Positions 45,062-52,533 of a DNA stretch of 64,000 nt are shown here, in pieces. The notes under the pieces were generated by a model that saw nothing but the letters and a program-made list of their open reading frames with translations, searched no databases and had not been told where the DNA came from. Source of the stretch: Chitinophagales bacterium. Lineage in GTDB: Bacteria > Bacteroidota > Bacteroidia > Chitinophagales > LD1. The stretch's first letter is position 1, and each line of letters starts with the position of its first letter. Where the stretch lies: NCBI GenBank assembly GCA_016787045.1, contig JAEUVA010000034.1, positions 62,001-126,000 on the forward strand. Direction: 5' to 3'. Both the position numbers and the translations under genes were made by a program.

Positions 45062-45841
45062 CTACCAACTTCCGCTTGCACCGCCACCACTAAATCCACC
45101 ACCGCCAAAGCCACCAAAGCCGCCACCACCTCCTCCACTCCAGCTACCGCCAGAAGGTATGCCCATACCCCCACCCCAACTGGAGTATCCTCTGCGGCTA
45201 TAGGTGCCGCCACCGGTGTTTCTGAAAATAGTTGGCAGTATGAAGAATACAATGAATATAATCAGGATAATAACCCAAAGAGGTATTTTATCTTCATCAT
45301 CATCTGTGGCTTTGTACATGCCTTGCAGGCGCTGTATCATTTCATCGGTAGCCAAGTCAAATGCTTTGTAGTAATCGCGATTTTTGAAGTTGGGTACTAT
45401 TTTGTTTTTGATGATTCTATCGCAGGTAACAGCGCCTAACTTTTCTTCCACACCATATCCCGTACGTATAGAAACTTTGCGCTCTTTTAGCGCCATCAAA
45501 ATCAAAACACCATTGTGGTTTTGTTTGGTGCCAACACCCCACTTCTCGCCCAACTCGGCAGCATAACTACCTACTTCTGCCCCTTCTAAACTTTGTATGG
45601 TTACAATAGCAATTTGTGTAGAAGTACTGTCGCTGTAAGCAACTAATTTATTTTCTAACCGCTGCTCCTCACCGGCAGATAACACATTAGCAAAATCATT
45701 CACTAATCGTGGCGGGTTAGGGCGTTCCGGCAAATCTGCCAAAGCCAAACACCAAAAACAGAGCAATGCGGTGGCCAGTAACATGGCTTTGATGCTCCAT
45801 ATCTGAAAACTAAAATTGACCTTACCCCTCACTAATTTCAT
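45062..45841 (-). CDS. TPM-domain protein with Gly/Ser-rich tail
   Basis: A 259-residue secreted TPM (YgcG-like) protein: signal-like hydrophobic stretch IKAMLLATALLCFWCLALAD, TPM domain (VNDFANVLSAGEEQRLENKL through GYGVEEKLGAVTCDRIIKN), a transmembrane segment (IPLWVIILIIFIVFFILP) and a tail of Gly and Ser (SGGGGGGFGGFGGGGFSGGG). Bacterial TPM proteins are associated with LemA proteins and envelope stress. Its start overlaps the previous TPM gene by 20 bases. Confidence 0.88.
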   Translation of the reverse strand: MKLVRGKVNFSFQIWSIKAMLLATALLCFWCLALADLPERPNPPRLVNDFANVLSAGEEQRLENKLVAYSDSTSTQIAIVTIQSLEGAEVGSYAAELGEKWGVGTKQNHNGVLILMALKERKVSIRTGYGVEEKLGAVTCDRIIKNKIVPNFKNRDYYKAFDLATDEMIQRLQGMYKATDDDEDKIPLWVIILIIFIVFFILPTIFRNTGGGTYSRRGYSSWGGGMGIPSGGSWSGGGGGGFGGFGGGGFSGGGASGSW

Positions 45842-46262
45842 TGCTCAACTCATTTTTATCGTTGCTCTGGTAAGGGAAATACTGCTTTAAGTGCTCCCCG
45901 CATTGCTCTATAGCAAATGCAATGCCTTCAAAAAATTCTCCATTCTGGAAATATAGTTTCATAACCTCTTTAGTACCGTCCCAAAAATTTGCGGGTACAA
46001 CTCGGTTAATCCCCTCATCTCCTAATATGGCGAACTTATGGTCTTCATGTGCCAGGTAAATAAGTACTCCGTTTCGGTTGGCAGTTTTATCCATTTTTAA
46101 TTGAAAAAAAACAGCGGTGGCACGCTCTAAAACATCTGCTGCTTTGCAGTGCGGCTCAATGTGTAAACGTATCTCTCCCGAAGTATTTAGCTCCGCTTTT
46201 GTAATGGCGTTGACAATAGCCCGTGACTGCTCTTCGCTAAAAAACTTTTTAGTGCTAAACAT
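45822..46262 (-). CDS. Small TPM-domain protein
   Basis: A 146-residue soluble TPM-domain protein without signal peptide: FFSEEQSRAIVNAITKAELNT, then FFQLKMDKTANRNGVLIYLAHEDHKFAILGDEG, ending KQYFPYQSND. It lies between lemA (6 bases) and the second TPM gene (20-base overlap). The LemA-TPM-TPM trio is a conserved set of unknown exact role. Both TPM proteins may form a complex at the membrane with LemA; this is inference. Confidence 0.85.
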   Translation of the reverse strand: MFSTKKFFSEEQSRAIVNAITKAELNTSGEIRLHIEPHCKAADVLERATAVFFQLKMDKTANRNGVLIYLAHEDHKFAILGDEGINRVVPANFWDGTKEVMKLYFQNGEFFEGIAFAIEQCGEHLKQYFPYQSNDKNELSNEISEG

Positions 46263-46268
46263 TTTTGA

Positions 46269-46835
46269 TTAGAACTTGACTGTTGGGGCTACTTCGGTGC
46301 CGGCATCGCTTTTGAAATATCCCTTTTCTGTAAAGCCAAACATTTTGGCAGTTATCAAAGCCGGAAAAGTGGCTATGCTGGAATTAAAATCTTGCACTAA
46401 GTCGTTAAACTTTTTGCGCTCAAAGGCAATTTTATCCTCGGTGCTGCTGAGTTCGGTGCGCAAATCGGCATATCCTTGTACGGCCTTTAAGTCTGGGTAT
46501 TGCTCCATCACTAACAACAGCCGAGAGAGATTGGTTTGCGCTGCCTGAAACTTATCTATATCGGCCTGGCTGAGGTTACTGGGGTCTATTTTGGTTTGTG
46601 TGGCTTCGGCACGGGCTTTCACTATTTTCTCCAGTGTTTCCTGCTCGTACTTTCCTCCGGCTTTTACTGTTTCTACAATGTTGGGTATAAGGTCTGCTCT
46701 GCGCTGATAGGCGGTTTCTACATTAGCCCACTGCGCGGTTACCGCTTCACGTTTTTTTACCAAACTGTTGTAACTGCAACTGGAAAGCGAAGAGGCAAGA
46801 AAAAGAATAGCAAAGAGTTTAAGGAAGTTCTTCAT
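46269..46835 (-). CDS. lemA: LemA family lipoprotein
   Basis: A 188-residue LemA protein with lipobox LSSC (Cys20). Conserved helices: VKKREAVTAQWANVETAYQRRADLIPNIVETVKAGG, and QTNLSRLLLVMEQYPDLKA, followed by FNSSIATFPALITAKMFGFTEKGYF at the end. It starts the unit. LemA forms a helical bundle on the membrane; its cellular task is not settled. An ACTTTC box lies about 30 bases upstream. Confidence 0.93.
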   Translation of the reverse strand: MKNFLKLFAILFLASSLSSCSYNSLVKKREAVTAQWANVETAYQRRADLIPNIVETVKAGGKYEQETLEKIVKARAEATQTKIDPSNLSQADIDKFQAAQTNLSRLLLVMEQYPDLKAVQGYADLRTELSSTEDKIAFERKKFNDLVQDFNSSIATFPALITAKMFGFTEKGYFKSDAGTEVAPTVKF

Positions 46836-46903
46836 GGTATTAGGTTTAGTGTTGTGAAAGTAAAAATAAATTGTACCGGCAATTTTAGTTTCGGCAGATT
46901 ACA

Positions 46904-46911
46904 TAGCTTTG
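46904..46911 (+). promoter_or_regulatory. -7 box of the 46936 gene
   Basis: TAGCTTTG matches TAnnTTTG exactly and ends 24 bases before the ATG at 46936. A -33 TTG was not found. Confidence 0.4.
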
Positions 46912-46935
46912 ACGAAACACAAAAACAGAAATTGT

Positions 46936-47280
46936 ATGAGCCAAATGATTGAAGAGTTTAACTCCTACCGCTCACGAATGAATGAAGTGATACTTGCCAA
47001 AGACAATTTGGTGCTAAAACGCTTTTGGAGTTTAGATAACCAGGCATACGCAGATGGGGCACTTCCGGCTAAAACGAAAGAGTTTTTGGGATTGGTGGCC
47101 AGCATGGTATTGCGCTGTGATGATTGCATTAAGTACCATTTAGGTAAATGCCACGAGATTGGCGTAAGCACAGCAGAAGTTTATGAAGTGTTTGCCATTG
47201 CCAATTTAGTGGGTGGCTCCATAGTGATACCGCATACCCGAAGGGCTGCAGAGTTTTGGGAGGAGTTGCAGAAGGTATAG
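46936..47280 (+). CDS. Carboxymuconolactone decarboxylase-like (AhpD fold) protein
   Basis: A 114-residue helical protein with the AhpD-type motif CDDCIKYHL (Cys61, Cys64, His68), conserved in peroxidase-partner members of the family. Others in the family are decarboxylases, so the redox use is likely but not certain. It stands alone between lemA, read the other way, and the type IX module. The start ATG gives MSQMIEEFN; a longer frame starting nine codons before has a basic, non-conserved lead. Confidence 0.85.
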   Translation: MSQMIEEFNSYRSRMNEVILAKDNLVLKRFWSLDNQAYADGALPAKTKEFLGLVASMVLRCDDCIKYHLGKCHEIGVSTAEVYEVFAIANLVGGSIVIPHTRRAAEFWEELQKV

Positions 47281-47370
47281 CGCTTCTGCTATTTTGGACA
47301 ATATGGCTATAACGGTTGAAAGCAGAGGTTAATTTGTAGTGCAGTACAGTACCTTCGCTACGGCAGTGAA

Positions 47371-47407
47371 GTGGGTTTTGTATATTGAGTTGTACAATAA
47401 AAACCAC
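47371..47407 (+). terminator. Imperfect hairpin between 46936 gene and the adhesin
   Basis: GTGG with TTTT and TATTG (47371-47386) face CAATA, AAAA and CCAC (47395-47407) with small bulges, followed by CTTTT. It may end the short gene. Confidence 0.4.
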
Positions 47408-47456
47408 CTTTTAACTGAATTATTGCGTATAAGTTAAGTACCGAAATATTCGAAGC

Positions 47457-48941
47457 ATGAAACAACTCTTTACGTTCCTCATTACCATTTTTTGTATGAG
47501 TGCGGTCGTTCAAACCGTTCATGCTCAAAATTCTCCCCCGGTAGTTTTACCAGATACCGCTAGTACCGCAGAAGATGCTGCGGTAATCATTTGCCCTCCC
47601 ATTTCTGATGCAGATGGAGATTCGTTGATAATAAACTGGTGCAGCGCACCTGCAAATGGAAGCGTAAATTTTGTGAGTGGAAATTGCATTATGTATGTGC
47701 CCTATCTCAACTATACCGGTGCCGATTCCGTTTGCCTACTTGTTTGCGACACACTCGGCCTGTGCGATTCTGCTGTCATTTTATTTGTGGTTACACCGGT
47801 CAATGATTCACCTATATTGGTGGACGACTATTTGGTGGGTTCAGAAAATACAGCTATAACCATTAATGTGTTAGCAAACGACAGCGACCCGGAGGGCAAC
47901 GTAAGTGGATTACCAACAATAGTATCTCCGCCCGCAAATGGTACTGCTATTGTTAACAGTAGCGGCACCATTACCTATACTCCAAATACCGGATTTGTAG
48001 GTAGCGATACGTTTTTCTATGCCCTATGCGATGATGATGGCCTATGCGATACAGCAATGGTAATTGTGGCTATCAACAAAGTAAACCAACCCCCTGTAGC
48101 TAATAACGACTTCATCACCACAGTTGAGCCCAATCCAATAACCATAACGGTATTGGCTAATGATAGCGACCCTGAAGGGGAACTTAATGGATTACCGGCT
48201 GTGATTGTAACACCGGCAAATGGCAGTGCAAATGTTAACATGGATGGTACTATCACTTACACACCCGACAGCAGTTTTGCAGGCACCGATACATTTTACT
48301 ATGTGATATGCGATGCCGGCAATCCGCCACTATGCGACACAGCAATGGTAGTGGTTACCGTATTGCAGGGGCCAAAAGCACCTACGCTTACGGTTGGTTC
48401 AATTGTTACTCCTCCAAATCAATCGGAAGTACATTGTTTTCCATTTACCACCGAAAGTGGAGTAGATAGCGTAGCTGCAACTATAACTTGCAACACCGTA
48501 AATGCCTCAATAGACAGTATATATGTGCAAAATGGAAATGTATGCGTGGTGTACACCCCTACACTCAACTTCTCCGGTACCGATACTTTTTGTATCACCT
48601 TATGTGATTTAAGCAATGGTTTATGTGTTACGCAAGCAGTACCAGTAACAGTAACCACTCCTAATGTACCCTGCTATTGGCTAAAAGGATTTTCACCCAA
48701 TGGCGATGGACAAAACGATGCTTTTATCATTAACTGCAACGACCAGTACCCTGATGCAACCCTACAAGTATTTAACCGCTGGGGCGAATTAGTTTGGAAA
48801 AGCGATGGGCACTACAACAACAATTTTGTTGGTAAAAACGAGCAAGACAAAGAACTGCCCGATGGAACATACTACTATATCTATTCCTACAAAAATGGTG
48901 GCAGCAGCCAACAATCAGGATACATTCAAATAACCCGATAA
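47457..48941 (+). CDS. Type IX-secreted Ig-like adhesin with type B (CHU_C) tail
   Basis: A 494-residue surface protein: signal peptide to ...VQTVHAQ, then about four tandem Ig/cadherin-like repeats with the shared pattern VLANDSDPEG, GTITYTPN(T/D), and (G/A)DTFFYALCDDDG. The C-terminal about 80 residues are the gliding-associated CHU_C sorting domain: KGFSPNGDGQNDAFIIN, then LQVFNRWGELVWKSDG, and GTYYYIYSYKN. It will be exported by the type IX system and cleaved at the surface. It is followed after 36 bases by a PorP/SprF gene and an OmpA-PD40 gene. Confidence 0.93.
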   Translation: MKQLFTFLITIFCMSAVVQTVHAQNSPPVVLPDTASTAEDAAVIICPPISDADGDSLIINWCSAPANGSVNFVSGNCIMYVPYLNYTGADSVCLLVCDTLGLCDSAVILFVVTPVNDSPILVDDYLVGSENTAITINVLANDSDPEGNVSGLPTIVSPPANGTAIVNSSGTITYTPNTGFVGSDTFFYALCDDDGLCDTAMVIVAINKVNQPPVANNDFITTVEPNPITITVLANDSDPEGELNGLPAVIVTPANGSANVNMDGTITYTPDSSFAGTDTFYYVICDAGNPPLCDTAMVVVTVLQGPKAPTLTVGSIVTPPNQSEVHCFPFTTESGVDSVAATITCNTVNASIDSIYVQNGNVCVVYTPTLNFSGTDTFCITLCDLSNGLCVTQAVPVTVTTPNVPCYWLKGFSPNGDGQNDAFIINCNDQYPDATLQVFNRWGELVWKSDGHYNNNFVGKNEQDKELPDGTYYYIYSYKNGGSSQQSGYIQITR

Positions 48942-48977
48942 CATAGTATGCAATATATTTTCAATAAAATATCAGGT

Positions 48978-49961
48978 ATGAAAAAGCACTTTGTTGCAGC
49001 AATGCTGTTGATGTGTGGCGGTGCGCTCTATGCCCAGCAAGATGCGCACTACAGTTTATACATGTTTAATGGACTGTACCTCAACCCTGCCTATGCCGGC
49101 AGCCACGAAGTGCTGGACCTGATGGCCATTTACCGCCACCAGTGGGCGGGTATAGACGGTGCGCCACGCACAGGCAATGGCAGCATACATGCCCCTTTAC
49201 GTAGAAATCAGTACGCCTTGGGCTTAACCATTTCGGGCGATCGGCTTGGCTTAACCAGAAACTTCACCGCCACGGGGGCATTTGCTTTTCGCATACCGGT
49301 AAAAAAATCAAAGATTTCGCTGGGAATACAAGCCGGTGGCACCTACTACTCGCAACGCAATGGCGAAGCTATACCGGCTGAGCTACAGGCGCAAGGATAC
49401 AGCGATGCCATTTACTCGGTAGATAGAAATGTGTTTATACCTAATGTTGGAGCGGGAATTTATGTTTACGGTAAGCGTTACTACATTGGCTTATCTGCTC
49501 CGCATTTGCTGCCTATGAAGTTAGATAAAGGGGCAGCAGTTTCACTTAGTAAAGATATAGCACGGCAATACAATCACTATATACTTACTGCGGGTTATGT
49601 GTTTGGCAAAAACACTTCCCCGGTTAAATTTCGCCCATCCTTCTTAATGAAATACGTGCAAGGATTGCCCAAAAATATTCCTGATTTTGATGGCAGCTTG
49701 GCATTGCTTTTTGTAGATAGGTTTTGGTTGGGAGCCACCTACAGAGTAGCTGCCGGTACCGATAACCGCACCGGCACAGCTGCTATCGTTTGGTTTGAAG
49801 CCCTGATTACTCACCGACTAAGAATCGGATATGGTTTTGATTATGCTTTGAGCGGCTTGAATAAATTTGCAAAGTACGGCAGCCACGATATTATGATTGG
49901 CTACGAATTCAATAACAAAAACAAACGCTACGTATCACCTCGTTACGTTAGTTATTTTTAA
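48978..49961 (+). CDS. PorP/SprF family outer-membrane protein
   Basis: A 327-residue barrel protein of the PorP/SprF family, which helps surface attachment of type B cargo. Signal peptide MKKHFVAAMLLMCGGALYAQ, then the family motif YMFNGLYLNPAYAGS, and MAIYRHQWAGIDGAPRT. Downstream strands alternate to KYGSHDIMIGYEF. I start at this ATG rather than ten codons earlier as the longer version has no signal character. It directly follows the CHU_C adhesin gene, which fits its role as the partner of that cargo. Confidence 0.94.
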   Translation: MKKHFVAAMLLMCGGALYAQQDAHYSLYMFNGLYLNPAYAGSHEVLDLMAIYRHQWAGIDGAPRTGNGSIHAPLRRNQYALGLTISGDRLGLTRNFTATGAFAFRIPVKKSKISLGIQAGGTYYSQRNGEAIPAELQAQGYSDAIYSVDRNVFIPNVGAGIYVYGKRYYIGLSAPHLLPMKLDKGAAVSLSKDIARQYNHYILTAGYVFGKNTSPVKFRPSFLMKYVQGLPKNIPDFDGSLALLFVDRFWLGATYRVAAGTDNRTGTAAIVWFEALITHRLRIGYGFDYALSGLNKFAKYGSHDIMIGYEFNNKNKRYVSPRYVSYF

Positions 49962-49986
49962 TCAGAAACAAATCTCACCTGTGCGT

Positions 49987-52395
49987 ATGAAGAATTTTAT
50001 TTTCCTGTTAACCTTAGCGCTGCTAAGTGCCGGAGTTTCGGCACAAAAAAAGTCGTATCACACCAAGCAAGGCGATAAGGCATTCACCATGTTTAATTTC
50101 CATTCTGCTGTTGAATATTATCAGCGAGCACTTAAAAAAGGTAAGGATGACTCTACCTACCTGCAACAAAAAATTGCCGACAGTTATCGTTTACTGAACG
50201 ACCCATTGAATTCAGAAATATGGTACCGCAAATTAGCCACTGCGCCAAAGCCAAATCCACTCAATAAATTTTGGTATGCTGAGGCACTAAGAGCCAATCA
50301 GAAATATGACGAGGCGAAAGTGCTTTATGAAGAATATAAAGCAGCTGTGCCCGGAGACCAAAACGTAGATGAAATTTTATCGGGATTAAGCAATGTAAAA
50401 CAACTCTCCCGAGATTTGGGATTGTATAAACTTCAAACCCTGCAAATCAATTCTGCGGCTTCTGATTTTGGTCCGGCATTTTATCAACCGGGTGAAATAT
50501 TTTTTACCTCTAACCGCAAAGGTAAACGCGATAACAATTTGACAGATAACTGGAGCGCCAATCACTTTTACCAGATATATGTAGCCGGCTCTGATAGTGG
50601 TGCAAATAGCATCAGCAAAGTAAAGTCGGTAACTGGTTGTAAACCCAACGGCAAGTTTCATGATGGGCCGGTAGCGTTCAATGCAGCTAAACGTGAACTC
50701 GTATTCACCCGTAGCAATTACAAAAACGCTACCTCAAAAACGGCTAAAGACAAAAAAACAGTGGCGTTAAAACTTTTCTCTATGCCTTATCCAATTAAAA
50801 AAGGGGAGAAAGTAGTGGAGTTGCCTTTTAATAACAATGAGTTTTCTAACGCGCATCCGGCATTTAGTGCCGATGGCAATACACTCTATTTTAGCAGCGA
50901 CCGCCCCGGAGGTTTTGGCGGAACAGATATATATGTAGTTACCCGAGATAATAACGGAATGTGGAGCGAACCAAAAAATCTTGGTGGTGATATCAACTCC
51001 CGCTTTGACGAAAAATTCCCCTACCTCGCGAACGATGGTCAATTGTACTTTTCATCTAATGCGTTAGATGGTTTGGGTGGCTTAGATGTGTACAAAACTA
51101 AGTTCGTAAATGGCAAATGGTCACAGCCCGAAAACCTTGGCTTTCCCATAAACTCCAATGCCGATGATTTTACGTTTGTGATAGACAGTGCCAACCGCAT
51201 GGGCTACTTTGCATCTAACCGCAGTGGTGGAGTTGGCGATGATGATATCTATGGCTTTACGTTTGATGAAACAAAGCTGGACTATGTAGTGAATGTGCTG
51301 GTAATAGATGCCGTAACCAAGCAACCTATACCCGAAGCTACGCTCGGTTTAGATTGTAAAACCGGTACTGCCGAAAATACACTAACCGATTATCGCGGTG
51401 AAAAAATATACACCATTAAGGGGGGCAAAAAATGTACGCTGGATGTTTTGAAAACCGGCTACAAACCAAACAGCGCAGAAATTTCATACAAAGACAAAGG
51501 GAAAGTAGTGATAGTGCCACTCACACCATCGGTAGTTAAACTAATAGTTAGTGTGCGTGAAAAAGAATCTAATGAGCCCCTGCGCGATGTTGCGGTTTCT
51601 ATAATCCCAAAAGGGAAGGCCAATATGAACTACGGCACTGGCGACAATGGCCTGTTTGAAACCGTGATTCCCACCGGTGAATACACCATTAGCTCTCCCG
51701 ATTTTGCATCTATCATTGATGCCTTCAGCGACAAAGATGCCGACCCTAACACCGGAATTGTACGCAAAGATTTTTTGATACCGCGCGAAGAATTGGTAGT
51801 AAACGTACCACTCACTGCCAACTGCTTTAGCGGAGTTGTTCGGGTAACTAATCTAAAAACCGGTGGTACCATGGAGGTACAACCCAACACTAATGGCGAA
51901 GTACGTTTAGATATTGCACAAAACAATCGCTACGCCATTGAACACAACGGACGGATAGATACCATCTCTACTATTGGGCTAAAACCGGGCTCGCAAATAG
52001 AAGGCCCTTGCAAATTTTATGTGGGCCAAACCTGGATTATCCGCAACATCTATTATGATTTAGATAAATGGTACATCCGCCCCGATGCGGCCAAGGAACT
52101 AAATAACTTGGTGCGCGTGATGCGCGAAAACCCAACTTTAGAAATTGAGTTAAGCTCACATACCGATTGCCGCCAAACCCAACGATATAACATGGTGCTA
52201 TCTGCCCGTAGAGCAAAAAGTGCAGTAGAGTACATTGTAAAAAACAAAATCAGCAGCAAACGCATTATAGCTGCCGGATATGGCGAAACCATGATTGTAA
52301 ATGGCTGTGTGTGTGAACCCACTAACGAAAGCCCTTGTAATAACGACCAACACCAGGCCAACCGCAGAACTGAGGTGAAGGTATTGAAGTACTAA
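49987..52395 (+). CDS. OmpA-like protein with TPR and PD40 repeats (T9SS-associated)
   Basis: An 802-residue outer-membrane protein with signal peptide MKNFIFLLTLALLSAGVSAQ. Order: TPR-like helices (KAFTMFNFHSAVEYYQRALKK), WD40-like PD40 blades (AHPAFSADGNTLYFSSDRPGG, FASNRSGGVGDDDIYGF), two carboxypeptidase-regulatory-like domains (from about residue 440), and a C-terminal OmpA peptidoglycan-binding domain (IELSSHTDCRQTQRYNMVLS, RRAKSAVEYIVKN, GYGET). This matches the PorE/OmpA partner usually downstream of PorP/SprF. It ends the unit before a perfect hairpin. Confidence 0.92.
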   Translation: MKNFIFLLTLALLSAGVSAQKKSYHTKQGDKAFTMFNFHSAVEYYQRALKKGKDDSTYLQQKIADSYRLLNDPLNSEIWYRKLATAPKPNPLNKFWYAEALRANQKYDEAKVLYEEYKAAVPGDQNVDEILSGLSNVKQLSRDLGLYKLQTLQINSAASDFGPAFYQPGEIFFTSNRKGKRDNNLTDNWSANHFYQIYVAGSDSGANSISKVKSVTGCKPNGKFHDGPVAFNAAKRELVFTRSNYKNATSKTAKDKKTVALKLFSMPYPIKKGEKVVELPFNNNEFSNAHPAFSADGNTLYFSSDRPGGFGGTDIYVVTRDNNGMWSEPKNLGGDINSRFDEKFPYLANDGQLYFSSNALDGLGGLDVYKTKFVNGKWSQPENLGFPINSNADDFTFVIDSANRMGYFASNRSGGVGDDDIYGFTFDETKLDYVVNVLVIDAVTKQPIPEATLGLDCKTGTAENTLTDYRGEKIYTIKGGKKCTLDVLKTGYKPNSAEISYKDKGKVVIVPLTPSVVKLIVSVREKESNEPLRDVAVSIIPKGKANMNYGTGDNGLFETVIPTGEYTISSPDFASIIDAFSDKDADPNTGIVRKDFLIPREELVVNVPLTANCFSGVVRVTNLKTGGTMEVQPNTNGEVRLDIAQNNRYAIEHNGRIDTISTIGLKPGSQIEGPCKFYVGQTWIIRNIYYDLDKWYIRPDAAKELNNLVRVMRENPTLEIELSSHTDCRQTQRYNMVLSARRAKSAVEYIVKNKISSKRIIAAGYGETMIVNGCVCEPTNESPCNNDQHQANRRTEVKVLKY

Positions 52396-52410
52396 TCTTA
52401 AAGTTATAGT

Positions 52411-52457
52411 TCAAACGCAGAGAGCCACGGCTAATAGCCGTGGCTCTCTGCGTTTGA
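52411..52457. terminator. Perfect 47-base inverted repeat after the T9SS unit
   Basis: TCAAACGCAGAGAGCCACGG begins at 52411 and the stretch to 52433 is the exact reverse complement of 52435-52457; one base is left in the centre. It makes a 22-base stem with a tiny loop, without a T tail on either side. It is likely a strong factor-independent stop or an mRNA 3' stabiliser for the OmpA transcript. Confidence 0.8.
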
Positions 52458-52486
52458 GAAAATGACAATTTGATGACAAAAGTTAG

Positions 52487-52516
52487 TTGCTACACACCAA
52501 TCAATTGGTACCTTTA
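52487..52516 (+). promoter_or_regulatory. Promoter of the VIT-domain gene (TTG-N19-TACCTTTA)
   Basis: TTG at 52487-52489, 19 bases, then TACCTTTA at 52509-52516, one mismatch from TAnnTTTG, 17 bases ahead of the ATG. Confidence 0.55.
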
Positions 52517-52533
52517 CATAAAACAAATCAGCC

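Noticed and set aside
44951..45439. Plus-strand frame of 162 codons opposite the TPM gene
   Set aside because: Thr/Ala-rich antisense of the Gly/Ser-rich tail; the TPM gene on the other strand is certain.
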